Of a stretch of 8,712 bases of DNA, positions 1 through 6,714 are shown one piece after another. The stretch spans positions 1 through 8,712 of the forward strand of contig JAEZVA010000063.1 in the NCBI GenBank assembly GCA_023443315.1, in the 5' to 3' direction. How positions within the stretch are numbered: position 1 is the first letter of the stretch; the number at the start of each line of letters is the position of its first letter. The translations under genes and the position numbers were made by a program. This DNA comes from Bacillota bacterium. GTDB lineage: Bacteria; Bacillota; Clostridia; Oscillospirales; Ruminococcaceae. The notes under the pieces are model-generated. The model saw only the letters and a program-made list of their open reading frames with translations, did not search any database and had not been told where the DNA came from.

Positions 1-1466
1 ACAAGGGGACGCAGGGCACGGGCATCCTCAAGTGCTTTGACCTAACCGTAGGCACCACCGGCATCACCGAACAACGCGCCCGACAGCTGGGGCTTGATTA
101 TGAAAAAAGCTACACCTACTCCGCATCTCACGCCTCCTACTACCCCGGAGCGGTGAATATGTCGGTGAAACTGATCTATGAAAACGGCACGGGGCGCATC
201 CTCGGCGCACAGATTGTGGGCTTTGACGGTGTGGATAAGCGCATTGACATCCTTGCCACCGCCATGCGCGCGGGGCTTACCGTCACCGATCTGACCGAGC
301 TTGAGCTTGCCTACGCGCCGCCCTTTTCTTCGGCAAAAGACCCCGTAAACATGGCAGGTTTTGTTGCCCAAAATGTGATTGAAGGACGGGTAAAGCTGTT
401 TCACTGGAACGATGTGGAGCACCTACAACAGAATGACGGGGTAACGCTGCTTGACGTGCGAACCGCAGCGGAGTACCAAAACGGTCATCCAAACGGTTTT
501 GTAAACATCCCCCTTGACGAGCTAAGAGACCGAGTTGGTGAGCTTGACCGTTCCAAGCCGGTGTATGCAACCTGCCAGGTGGGTCTGCGCGGCTACTACG
601 CCTGCCGCATCCTGACGCAGCTTGGGTTTGATTGCTATAACTTGTCGGGCGGGTACCGTCTGTATAACAGCGTGTTTGGCAAGTATGCCGCACCAAGTGA
701 AAATGTGATGATGAACAGTGAAACGATGCTGCCCACCGCGTCGCCCAACGTTTTGGTCAACGCGTGCGGTCTGCAATGCCCAGGACCCGTTATGAAGCTG
801 GGTGAGGCCGTCAGAAACGCGCAGGACGGCGATATCATCGAGATTAAAACCACCGACCCCGCCTTCTCGGTGGATGTCGAGGCGTGGTGCCGCCGAACAG
901 GCAACAGCTTTGGCGGGGTGTCAAGCGAAAAGGGTGTGTATACCGCGCTCGTGAAAAAGGGTGGTGCCCGCGCCTGCGCAACCGCCGGGTTAAAGGGGGA
1001 TAACAAGAACATCATTGTGTTCTCTGGTGATCTTGATAAGGCGATTGCCTCCTTCATCATCGCCAACGCCGCCGCCTCGATGGGGCGTAAGGTATCGATG
1101 TTCTTTACCTTCTGGGGCTTAAACATCCTGCGTCGACCAGAAAAGGTGAAGGTGAAAAAGGACCTTATGAGCCGGATGTTTGGTATGATGATGCCGCGCG
1201 GTGCAGGCAGACTGTCTCTATCCAAGATGAACATGGGCGGTATGGGTGCAAAGATGATACGCCATGTAATGAACAACAAGAACGTCGACAGCCTAGAAGA
1301 CCTGCTTCTGGCATCCATGCAAAACGGCGTGGAGCTTGTCGCCTGCTCGATGAGCATGGATGTGATGGGTATTAAGCCGGAGGAGCTAATTGACGGCGTA
1401 AAGCTGGGCGGCGCAGCGGCAATGCTCGCAAACGCCGAGGAATCGGATATGTCCCTGTTTATCTAG
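1..1466 (+). CDS. CoA-disulfide reductase family protein with rhodanese, TusA and DsrE modules (5' end missing)
   Basis: The frame is open from base 3 to the TAG at 1464-1466, giving 487 visible residues, so the start and the FAD/NAD(P)H-binding domains lie outside the window. Visible residues 1-117 are the C-terminal dimerisation domain of pyridine nucleotide-disulfide oxidoreductases of the CoA-disulfide reductase type, with the motif LAYAPPFSSAKDPVN. Residues about 131-224 form a rhodanese domain with active-site loop CQVGLRG (Cys191). Residues about 250-321 form a TusA/SirA sulfur-carrier domain with CGLQCPGP (the CPxP cysteine is Cys259). Residues about 333-487 are a DsrE-like domain with the family's Met/Gly-rich stretch and Cys448 in VACSMSMD. 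The family reduces CoA disulfide, persulfide or polysulfide in the cytoplasm; the added modules suggest that sulfane sulfur passes between cysteines in one chain. Such fusions are known in Clostridia. The substrate cannot be read from sequence. It is convergent with the ComFB-domain gene. Confidence 0.93.
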   Translation, partial: KGTQGTGILKCFDLTVGTTGITEQRARQLGLDYEKSYTYSASHASYYPGAVNMSVKLIYENGTGRILGAQIVGFDGVDKRIDILATAMRAGLTVTDLTELELAYAPPFSSAKDPVNMAGFVAQNVIEGRVKLFHWNDVEHLQQNDGVTLLDVRTAAEYQNGHPNGFVNIPLDELRDRVGELDRSKPVYATCQVGLRGYYACRILTQLGFDCYNLSGGYRLYNSVFGKYAAPSENVMMNSETMLPTASPNVLVNACGLQCPGPVMKLGEAVRNAQDGDIIEIKTTDPAFSVDVEAWCRRTGNSFGGVSSEKGVYTALVKKGGARACATAGLKGDNKNIIVFSGDLDKAIASFIIANAAASMGRKVSMFFTFWGLNILRRPEKVKVKKDLMSRMFGMMMPRGAGRLSLSKMNMGGMGAKMIRHVMNNKNVDSLEDLLLASMQNGVELVACSMSMDVMGIKPEELIDGVKLGGAAAMLANAEESDMSLFI

Positions 1467-1475
1467 GTAAGCAGC

Positions 1476-1520
1476 AAAAAAGGGCTGTATGCGTCACGGT
1501 TTCGTACGCATACAGCCTTT
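1476..1520. terminator. Bidirectional hairpin terminator between convergent genes
   Basis: A perfect 12-bp inverted repeat, GGCTGTATGCGT (1483-1494) and ACGCATACAGCC (1506-1517), lies 16 bases after the reductase stop and 14 bases after the end of the ComFB-domain gene. The inner bases ACG (1496-1498) and CGT (1503-1505) can extend the stem over a GTTT loop, leaving C1495 bulged. Six A residues at 1476-1481 give the minus strand a good U-tract right after the stem. The plus strand has the poorer TTTGTCTTGT, so termination should be stronger for the minus-strand operon. It is a Rho-independent terminator by structure. Confidence 0.88.
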
Positions 1521-1531
1521 GTCTTGTCGTA

Positions 1532-2191
1532 TTAATGCCTTGGGTTTGCCTTTACCTTGATGCAGGATTTCACAAGCGCCGCGGTGACCTCGCGCCCGTG
1601 CTCCGCCAGATAGCGATCGATGTCTATGCTGCCCGCTCGGCTCTGGGGCAGGTAGCGGGCCGGCAGATGGTTGAGCGAAAACGCAATGACATCCTGCCTG
1701 CATTTGGCGCATTTACACAGGTTCATGCGTTCAATAACCGATGCGGCCTTCTCCTTAATCGCAAGCTCGGCAACGTTAACCAGCTCGTACAGGTCGTCAG
1801 CACCAGACACCGCCGCAGGGGATGGCGCTGGTGTACCGCTTGCCGGTGCTGACTGCACAGTAGGCTCGGGGAGCGGTGCTGGCTCGGGGGCAACAGGCGG
1901 CTGGGCAGTCTGTACCGGTTCAGGGGTAGGCGGCGCGGTAAACGAGAGTTCCTGCGCGGGGGGCGGGGAAATCGGCTCCTCGGCAGCGGGCTTCTCTGCC
2001 ACCGGCTTTGGCTCGGCCTTTGCGGCGGGGCTTTTTCTTGGCGTCTTCTTGGCGGCAGGCTGTTTTTGCACCAGCTTTGCCACCGAGATATCCTCCTCTT
2101 GCTGCTCGTTGTCCACAGACGGCTCGTCGCTCGGGCTTCCCGTCGTCAAAAGATTGAGCACATGAGCGGTCTTGCTGCTTTTTTTAGGCAC
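1532..2191 (-). CDS. ComFB-domain protein with basic N-terminus and Pro/Ala-rich linker
   Basis: The protein has 219 residues from a GTG at 2189-2191. That start is preferred because AGAGGGGTGAT lies 8 bases upstream; a GTG three codons earlier (2198-2200) would abut the Shine-Dalgarno. The last bases of the ParA gene contain this ribosome binding site, so the two genes overlap by 8 bases and are probably translationally coupled. Residues 1-17 are basic then hydrophobic (PKKSSKTAHVLNLLTTG). Residues about 45-130 are rich in Pro, Ala, Glu and Lys and probably disordered. Residues about 132-219 match the late-competence ComFB family, with CKCAKC (Cys159, 161, 164), a later Cys210 and the ending KANPRH. 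ComFB domains bind zinc through cysteines, and some homologues are reported as cyclic dinucleotide receptors. A role in competence is not implied here. The family is clear; the function is inferred only from its neighbours. Confidence 0.85.
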   Translation of the reverse strand: MPKKSSKTAHVLNLLTTGSPSDEPSVDNEQQEEDISVAKLVQKQPAAKKTPRKSPAAKAEPKPVAEKPAAEEPISPPPAQELSFTAPPTPEPVQTAQPPVAPEPAPLPEPTVQSAPASGTPAPSPAAVSGADDLYELVNVAELAIKEKAASVIERMNLCKCAKCRQDVIAFSLNHLPARYLPQSRAGSIDIDRYLAEHGREVTAALVKSCIKVKANPRH

Positions 2192-2954
2192 TGGTATCAC
2201 CCCTCTTTAACAGCTCGGTGATTAGCATACTGTAGTCACGCGCGGCTGTTGCCTTGGGGGCATAAGTCATAACGCTCTCGCAGTGGGCAGGAGCCTCCGC
2301 CACCGCAACGCTGGTTCTTATCTTCGCCTTAAACACCACGGTACCCAGCTGTCTTGCAACCACCTTGGCAAGATCCTCCACCTCACGGGTGAGGTTGGTA
2401 CGGTTGTTGTACTTAGTTAGCAGAATACCGTCTATCGAAAGGTTGCTGTTGTAATATTTGCGCACCGTATCAATGGTCTCCTTTAATTGCGATATCCCCT
2501 GCAGGCTTAGGATCTCGGGCACCATCGGAATGATGATGCTTGTTGCTACGGTGTAGGCATTTACCGTTAAAATGCTAAGTGCAGGAGGTGTGTCGATGAT
2601 TATGTAGTCGTAATCGTCCGCGATATCCCCCATCGCCTCTTTTAGGATATGCTCGCGCCCGGGGCGGTTAAACTCGAGCTCCGCGCCGCTTAACAGAATG
2701 TTTGAGGGGAGAATGTCGCAGGTTTTGGTCTCTTGAATCGCGTCGCGAAAAGAAACCTGTGCCTTAAACACATCGTATATGGTGGGGCTTTCTTCCGTTT
2801 CTGCGCCTACGCTAAAACTTAGATTACCCTGCGGGTCCAGGTCGATTGCAAGCACCTTGTATCCCAACAGCTTCAGCCCACCTGCCAAAGCGGAGCTGGT
2901 CGTGGTTTTCCCTACGCCGCCCTTCTGGTTGGTAATTGCTATAATCTTTTTCAT
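2184..2954 (-). CDS. ParA/Soj-type ATPase without a ParB neighbour
   Basis: The protein has 256 residues, the usual size for a Soj-like ParA lacking an N-terminal DNA-binding domain. The deviant Walker A motif QKGGVGKTT is at residues 10-18, with signature Lys11 and Lys16. The A' motif DLDPQGN is at 38-44, and Walker B IIIDTPP at 118-124. These ATPases dimerise with ATP, bind DNA nonspecifically and move or place a cargo (chromosome, plasmid or protein complex) when a partner stimulates hydrolysis. The start ATG at 2952-2954 has AAGGTGG 10 bases upstream. It sits 60 bases after the HD-GYP gene and overlaps the ComFB-domain gene, so it belongs to that operon. No ParB gene or parS-like site is seen, so it is an orphan here and a replication or partition locus is unlikely. 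The partner is more likely one of its operon neighbours. Confidence 0.92.
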   Translation of the reverse strand: MKKIIAITNQKGGVGKTTTSSALAGGLKLLGYKVLAIDLDPQGNLSFSVGAETEESPTIYDVFKAQVSFRDAIQETKTCDILPSNILLSGAELEFNRPGREHILKEAMGDIADDYDYIIIDTPPALSILTVNAYTVATSIIIPMVPEILSLQGISQLKETIDTVRKYYNSNLSIDGILLTKYNNRTNLTREVEDLAKVVARQLGTVVFKAKIRTSVAVAEAPAHCESVMTYAPKATAARDYSMLITELLKRGDTSA

Positions 2955-3014
2955 CGTCAGCCATCCACCTTATTGTTTAATAAAGGATTAGATTACAAGG
3001 TAAAAATAAGCCAG

Positions 3015-4088
3015 TTAATACCCCAGCCCTGCGACCACCACACTGCGTAGCTCGGGGTCGTCTAACAGGTTGTAGGATATGGTTTCGTCCTCCGCATTGC
3101 GCACCGAAGGGCGCAACGGCTGTGACTCGTGGTTTTGGGTAACAACACCGATGATGCCGTTGCTAAGTCTCACACAGGTGCCCACAGGGTACGGGGCAAC
3201 TTTACGCAAAAACAGTCGCACATACTCTTCATCAAACAGAGTACCCACACCGCCCATGATATACTCTATCGCTTCGCTGGGCAGATTGGGGCGACGATAG
3301 GGGCGATTGGAGGTCAGGGCGTCGTAAACATCGGCAATGGCGAGGATGCGCGCAAAGTCGGAGATATCACTGCCCGCAATACCAAACGGGTATCCGGTGC
3401 CGTCATACCGTTCGTGATGGCTCAGGATGCCGTCGTAGGTTGCGGTGGGAATCATCTTTTTGCCTTTAAAGTAGTTTGCTGCATACAGGGGGTGTAGCTT
3501 TACAATTGCGTATTCCTGCTGGGATAGGCGACCGGGCTTATTTAGTATTTCAAGAGGAACATCCAGCTTGCCAATATCGTGCAGCATGGCACAAAGCCCC
3601 AGCTCATACAGCTTGTTGGTGTTAAACCCGATGGTAAGCCCCATTGCAATGGCAAGCACCGCAACACTGAGCGAATGGTGATAGGTGTAGTCGTCATACA
3701 TCTTCAGGTCGATGATGTTGGTCATAAACTGGCTGTTGCGCGAGATATCCTCAATCAGGTTTTCGGTAATAGAGCCGATGGAATCAATCTGCCTAAGCAC
3801 AACCGCATCGCTTTGACCCTTAAAATTGATGTAAAGCTGTTTAATGCTTGCAACAGCCTTAATCTTAAGTTCTTCGTTGATACCGCCTTCGATTACAACG
3901 TCATCATTGACCCCGTCGTTGACGTAAGCGCCCGCAAACCCGCACGCCATCAAGCGCTTGATATAGCCTTCTGTCAGTGTTTCGCCCCGTTTTAATAACA
4001 CGGTGGTGAAATCCTCGTAGTTATACAGTCGGATATCCCGCGAGATGACCATGCCCGAAACCAGTTGATTGGTAGGTAAAAAAATCAT
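3015..4088 (-). CDS. HD-GYP domain protein, probable cyclic di-GMP phosphodiesterase
   Basis: The protein has 357 residues. A short N-terminal region (1-60) and a middle region rich in helices precede the HD-GYP domain at about 130-295. The diagnostic residues are present: HS at 138-139, HDIGK at 170-174, LHP at 198-200, HHERYDGTGYP at 224-234 and ADVYDALTSNRPYR at 252-265. All metal-ligand positions that can be identified this way are kept, so the enzyme should be active in hydrolysing c-di-GMP. The usual Glu four residues before the first His is not seen (Tyr134), which would fit a two-metal rather than a three-metal site. The last about 60 residues are a small extension common in Firmicutes HD-GYP proteins. 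No receiver, PAS or membrane segment is seen, so it is cytoplasmic. AGGA lies 5 bases before the ATG. It is the first gene of the HD-GYP/ParA/ComFB unit. Confidence 0.93.
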   Translation of the reverse strand: MIFLPTNQLVSGMVISRDIRLYNYEDFTTVLLKRGETLTEGYIKRLMACGFAGAYVNDGVNDDVVIEGGINEELKIKAVASIKQLYINFKGQSDAVVLRQIDSIGSITENLIEDISRNSQFMTNIIDLKMYDDYTYHHSLSVAVLAIAMGLTIGFNTNKLYELGLCAMLHDIGKLDVPLEILNKPGRLSQQEYAIVKLHPLYAANYFKGKKMIPTATYDGILSHHERYDGTGYPFGIAGSDISDFARILAIADVYDALTSNRPYRRPNLPSEAIEYIMGGVGTLFDEEYVRLFLRKVAPYPVGTCVRLSNGIIGVVTQNHESQPLRPSVRNAEDETISYNLLDDPELRSVVVAGLGY

Positions 4089-4153
4089 AGTCGTCCTATC
4101 CTAACTGCCCGCCGCTTTCTATCGTACAATGATAGTTTATGCCGCGTTTGTGC

Positions 4154-4190
4154 ACATCTAGATAAGCCCATCGAACAAACAGACATCTAG
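4154..4190 (-). repeat. Two direct copies of CTAGATGT in the HD-GYP leader
   Basis: The octamer CTAGATGT occurs twice on the minus strand, at 4190-4183 and 4161-4154, 29 bases apart start to start. Both copies lie downstream of the predicted transcription start, in the untranslated leader. They could be a protein binding site or chance; no known riboswitch is recognised in this leader. Confidence 0.4.
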
Positions 4191-4218
4191 TTGTATAAAG
4201 CAGAAATCAGTCTGATTC

Positions 4219-4247
4219 ATTTTACCATATAATATCCTGTTTTTCAA
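4219..4247 (-). promoter_or_regulatory. Sigma-A-type promoter for the HD-GYP/ParA/ComFB operon
   Basis: On the minus strand, TTGAAA (4247-4242) and TAAAAT (4224-4219) are separated by exactly 17 bases. Each hexamer matches five of six consensus positions. Transcription would start near 4212, giving a leader of about 124 bases before the HD-GYP ATG. The promoter lies just after the acyltransferase gene, which separates the two minus-strand units. The -35 overlaps a small hairpin. Confidence 0.7.
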
Positions 4248-4266
4248 ACAGATTAGTTAGAAAGAC

Positions 4267-5337
4267 TTACGCAATATATTGGTTTATTACGGGAATCTTA
4301 CGCAACAGGTAGACAATCGGGGTGCATAACAGCATAATCCAGCAGGAAAAAGCAAGAACCGAAAGGGTGGGTTGCAAAATGGATATCGACATCCCGCCAA
4401 GCCCGAGCTCTAGCGGGATGATAAAAAAGTCGTGAATCAGATAAATTCCATAGGTCAGCGATGAAAACAGCGAGATGCGCTTATCCCACTGTGCCCCAAA
4501 GCTCAGCGCATACAGGCGCTTTCTGCCAAAGGCGAGTAGCCCCACCGCGGTAATCACCACATTGGCAGCGGTATTCGTATATAAAATCTGTGTTGCGGTG
4601 CCGGTGTACAGCGAGAGGATTGAGGTTCCGGCAATCGTAATCACGACACCGATTACCCCCGCTATGCACAAGATGCGCAGCGTCCGCGCGCTAAGGCGCA
4701 GCTGTTCCATGCAAAAGCCCAAAAGAAACAACCCGATAAAGCCGGGCACCTGCATCACATACTGCATATACGCGTAGCTTGGCAATGAGCTAAGTAAAAA
4801 GGGCGACCCGCCCGATACAAGCAACATAACAATGCTTACGGCGGTAAGCGAACGCACGGTAAAACGCGCCACCAGCTTGCGCAGCAGAGGCGTTAACAGG
4901 TAAAGCCCTATCATCATGTACAAAAACCACAGGTGGCGTCGGGCACTCAGCGTAAATACCGCCACGACCCCGCCCAAAAGGTCCCGCGCCGTGATTGTGC
5001 CATTGACTAGCGCGGTTTCATACAGATGGTACGCGGTTGCCCAAAACAATAGCGAGCACAGCATACGCGGGATGTTCTTTTTTATCAGATCGGCGAAGGT
5101 CATCGATTTTGTCAGATCCAAGAAAGCGCGACCGCTCATCATAACAAACGCCGCGATACACCAGCGGTTGGCGGCGTTAAACAGGTTTAGCACCTGCCAA
5201 CGCAAGGATGAAACCGGCAAAGTGCTCCACTCACATGCGGTAACGTGTATTACAATGACCGAAAAGATGGCGGCAATGCGGAAAATGTCGAGATACACCA
5301 TGCGTTGCGTCGTGCTTGCTGTGGGCGTCTTTTGCAT
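4267..5337 (-). CDS. Acyltransferase-3 family membrane protein (glycan O-acyltransferase-like)
   Basis: The protein has 356 residues and about ten hydrophobic segments. It begins with VYLDIFRIAAIFSVIVIHV (residues 14-32), which carries the conserved catalytic-type His31. This is followed by FVMMSGRAFLD (64-74) and RRHLWFLYMMIGLYLLTP (133-150), the typical signature of integral membrane acyltransferases of the OafA/YiaH group. These enzymes use cytoplasmic acyl-CoA to O-acylate, often O-acetylate, a surface glycan or lipid-linked sugar. The ATG at 5337 is preferred because AAGAGG lies 8 bases upstream; the later Met13 has no such site. It follows the GT2-GtrA gene by 106 bases on the same strand with no clear terminator between, so they are probably co-transcribed and modify the same envelope polymer. 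The acyl donor and the acceptor cannot be read from the sequence. Confidence 0.88.
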   Translation of the reverse strand: MQKTPTASTTQRMVYLDIFRIAAIFSVIVIHVTACEWSTLPVSSLRWQVLNLFNAANRWCIAAFVMMSGRAFLDLTKSMTFADLIKKNIPRMLCSLLFWATAYHLYETALVNGTITARDLLGGVVAVFTLSARRHLWFLYMMIGLYLLTPLLRKLVARFTVRSLTAVSIVMLLVSGGSPFLLSSLPSYAYMQYVMQVPGFIGLFLLGFCMEQLRLSARTLRILCIAGVIGVVITIAGTSILSLYTGTATQILYTNTAANVVITAVGLLAFGRKRLYALSFGAQWDKRISLFSSLTYGIYLIHDFFIIPLELGLGGMSISILQPTLSVLAFSCWIMLLCTPIVYLLRKIPVINQYIA

Positions 5338-5443
5338 CTCCTAGACCTCTTTTCAAAACACAATACCCCACTCCGTTTGGCGAAATGGGCGGTTTGGTCG
5401 GATACCTTGTATTACGAAAGGGTGTGTGGCATCGTCCGCAGGT

Positions 5444-6505
5444 TTATTTTGCCCGCGAGCGGCGCCGAAAAACCCATTCGCGCTGAATCTGAAAGCTGAT
5501 GATAAACAACAGCATGTCCACAAACACCTTGACGGGGATTGCGCTGATGCCCAGAAGCTTGGTCAGCCAAAAAACCGCAACATAGGACGCTGTGGTTTGC
5601 AGGACGCACACAAAGCCGTAGCGCACCAAGGAATGCTTTTGTCCCTTGCAAAACACGATGTTGCGGTTAACCTGATAGTTAAACACAGCCGAACCCACCC
5701 GCGCTAGATAGGTTGCAAAAAGGGTGTTGTATGCAAGCGAAAGCTCCTTGGTCAGTGACAGGATGATGCTAAACAGTACGATATCAACCAAAAACGACGC
5801 GATGGATGAGAACAAAAACAAGATTATCAGCCCGTAGATGCGTGCAGAGTCACGCAGCGCACGAAAATGAGACGAGCTGTTGCCGTCGATGTATATGGTC
5901 TCAATCTTTACCTCACGAATGGGAATATCACGCTTCTTTGTCTCTATGAGCACGCTGGAACAAAACTCGTACCGTTCCCCGCTCGCACCGATTAGGTGTC
6001 TAAGCAGCTCCCGAGAATAGGCGCGTAGACCGGTCTGCGTATCCGAAACCTTGATGCCGCATAAAAAACGGAACACATTGCGGGTTATCACGTTGCCTGC
6101 TCGGCTTTTCCACGGAACATGAGCCCCGCCAAAATCACGCGAACCGAGTATCAGACAATCGGGGTGCTGCATCAGTTCCTGCGCACAGCGCAGGGTGTCG
6201 GCGGCAGCGTGTTGTCCGTCCGCGTCAAGTGTAACCACACCCACATGCTCTGGATAGTTAAGTAAAAAATAGTTAAAGGCGGTTTTTAAGGCACGCCCGT
6301 ATCCCTGGTTCACGGCGTGGGTAAGCACCGTACAGTCAAAACGGGCTTGCGCCTCGGTGAAAATGGGTTCACATCGGGGATGACTACCGTCGTTTACAAC
6401 GACAATCTCACTAAATCCACTCTCTACAAGATGCGAAATGGTGTCTATCAATTTTTTGTCTGGGTTGTACGCGGGTATAACCGCCACAACATTCACTTTG
6501 CTCAT
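5444..6505 (-). CDS. GT2 glycosyltransferase fused to a GtrA-like membrane domain
   Basis: The protein has 353 residues. Residues 1-220 are a family 2 glycosyltransferase of the polyprenyl-phosphate (DPM1/GtrB-like) type: VAVIPAYNP (7-15), VVVNDGS (35-41), metal-binding TLDADGQH (92-99) and SDTQTGLRAYS (154-164). Residues about 225-347 have four hydrophobic segments ending in NRNIVF and REWVF motifs, as in the GtrA family. GT2 enzymes of this kind move a sugar from a nucleotide donor to undecaprenyl phosphate on the cytoplasmic face; GtrA-like proteins are thought to help flip the lipid-linked sugar. Here both steps are on one chain, a fusion seen in other Firmicutes. The start has AAAGGAG 7 bases upstream and there is a good promoter 160 bases upstream. 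The sugar and the acceptor polymer are unknown. Confidence 0.93.
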   Translation of the reverse strand: MSKVNVVAVIPAYNPDKKLIDTISHLVESGFSEIVVVNDGSHPRCEPIFTEAQARFDCTVLTHAVNQGYGRALKTAFNYFLLNYPEHVGVVTLDADGQHAAADTLRCAQELMQHPDCLILGSRDFGGAHVPWKSRAGNVITRNVFRFLCGIKVSDTQTGLRAYSRELLRHLIGASGERYEFCSSVLIETKKRDIPIREVKIETIYIDGNSSSHFRALRDSARIYGLIILFLFSSIASFLVDIVLFSIILSLTKELSLAYNTLFATYLARVGSAVFNYQVNRNIVFCKGQKHSLVRYGFVCVLQTTASYVAVFWLTKLLGISAIPVKVFVDMLLFIISFQIQREWVFRRRSRAK

Positions 6506-6666
6506 GAACAGGCTCCTTTAGGCTTGTGGATAGCGTATGTACAGCCCCCACAATGGTAGTTTAAGAATGCGCTGTGCCGATGTGTAAATCTAACCGCAGT
6601 CAAACTGCATTGATACAACGATTTATGGTAGCCAAATGATTCAGAGCTCATCCTCTCTTCGCCAAT

Positions 6667-6695
6667 ACTATATCACGGGAAGAAAATAATGTAAA
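6667..6695 (-). promoter_or_regulatory. Promoter for the GT2-GtrA / acyltransferase pair
   Basis: On the minus strand, TTTACA (6695-6690) and TATAGT (6672-6667) are 17 bases apart, and TG stands one base before the -10 (extended -10). Each hexamer differs from consensus at one position. Transcription would start near 6660, giving a leader of about 155 bases. It lies just after the uracil-DNA glycosylase gene. Confidence 0.7.
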
Positions 6696-6714
6696 TGTGA
6701 TAACCTCGTTGCAC

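Noticed and set aside
635..1357. Minus-strand 240-codon open frame inside the reductase gene
   Set aside because: It lies antisense to the intact TusA and DsrE domains, has no recognisable domain and is explained by codon bias of the real gene.
1671..2165. Plus-strand Gly/Ser/Ala-rich open frame
   Set aside because: It is the mirror of the Pro/Ala-rich linker of the ComFB-domain gene; low complexity and no ribosome binding site.
2184..2954. ParA as part of a chromosome or plasmid partition locus near an origin
   Set aside because: No ParB, parS-like palindrome, DnaA box cluster, rep gene or gidB/trmE neighbours are seen.
3579..3995. Plus-strand 138-codon frame within the HD-GYP gene
   Set aside because: It is antisense to conserved HD-GYP coding sequence and resembles no protein family.
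4237..4251. CTGTTT/AAACAG hairpin after the acyltransferase as a terminator
   Set aside because: The stem is only 6 bp, AT-rich, and is not followed by a U-tract on the minus strand; it overlaps the -35 of the next promoter.
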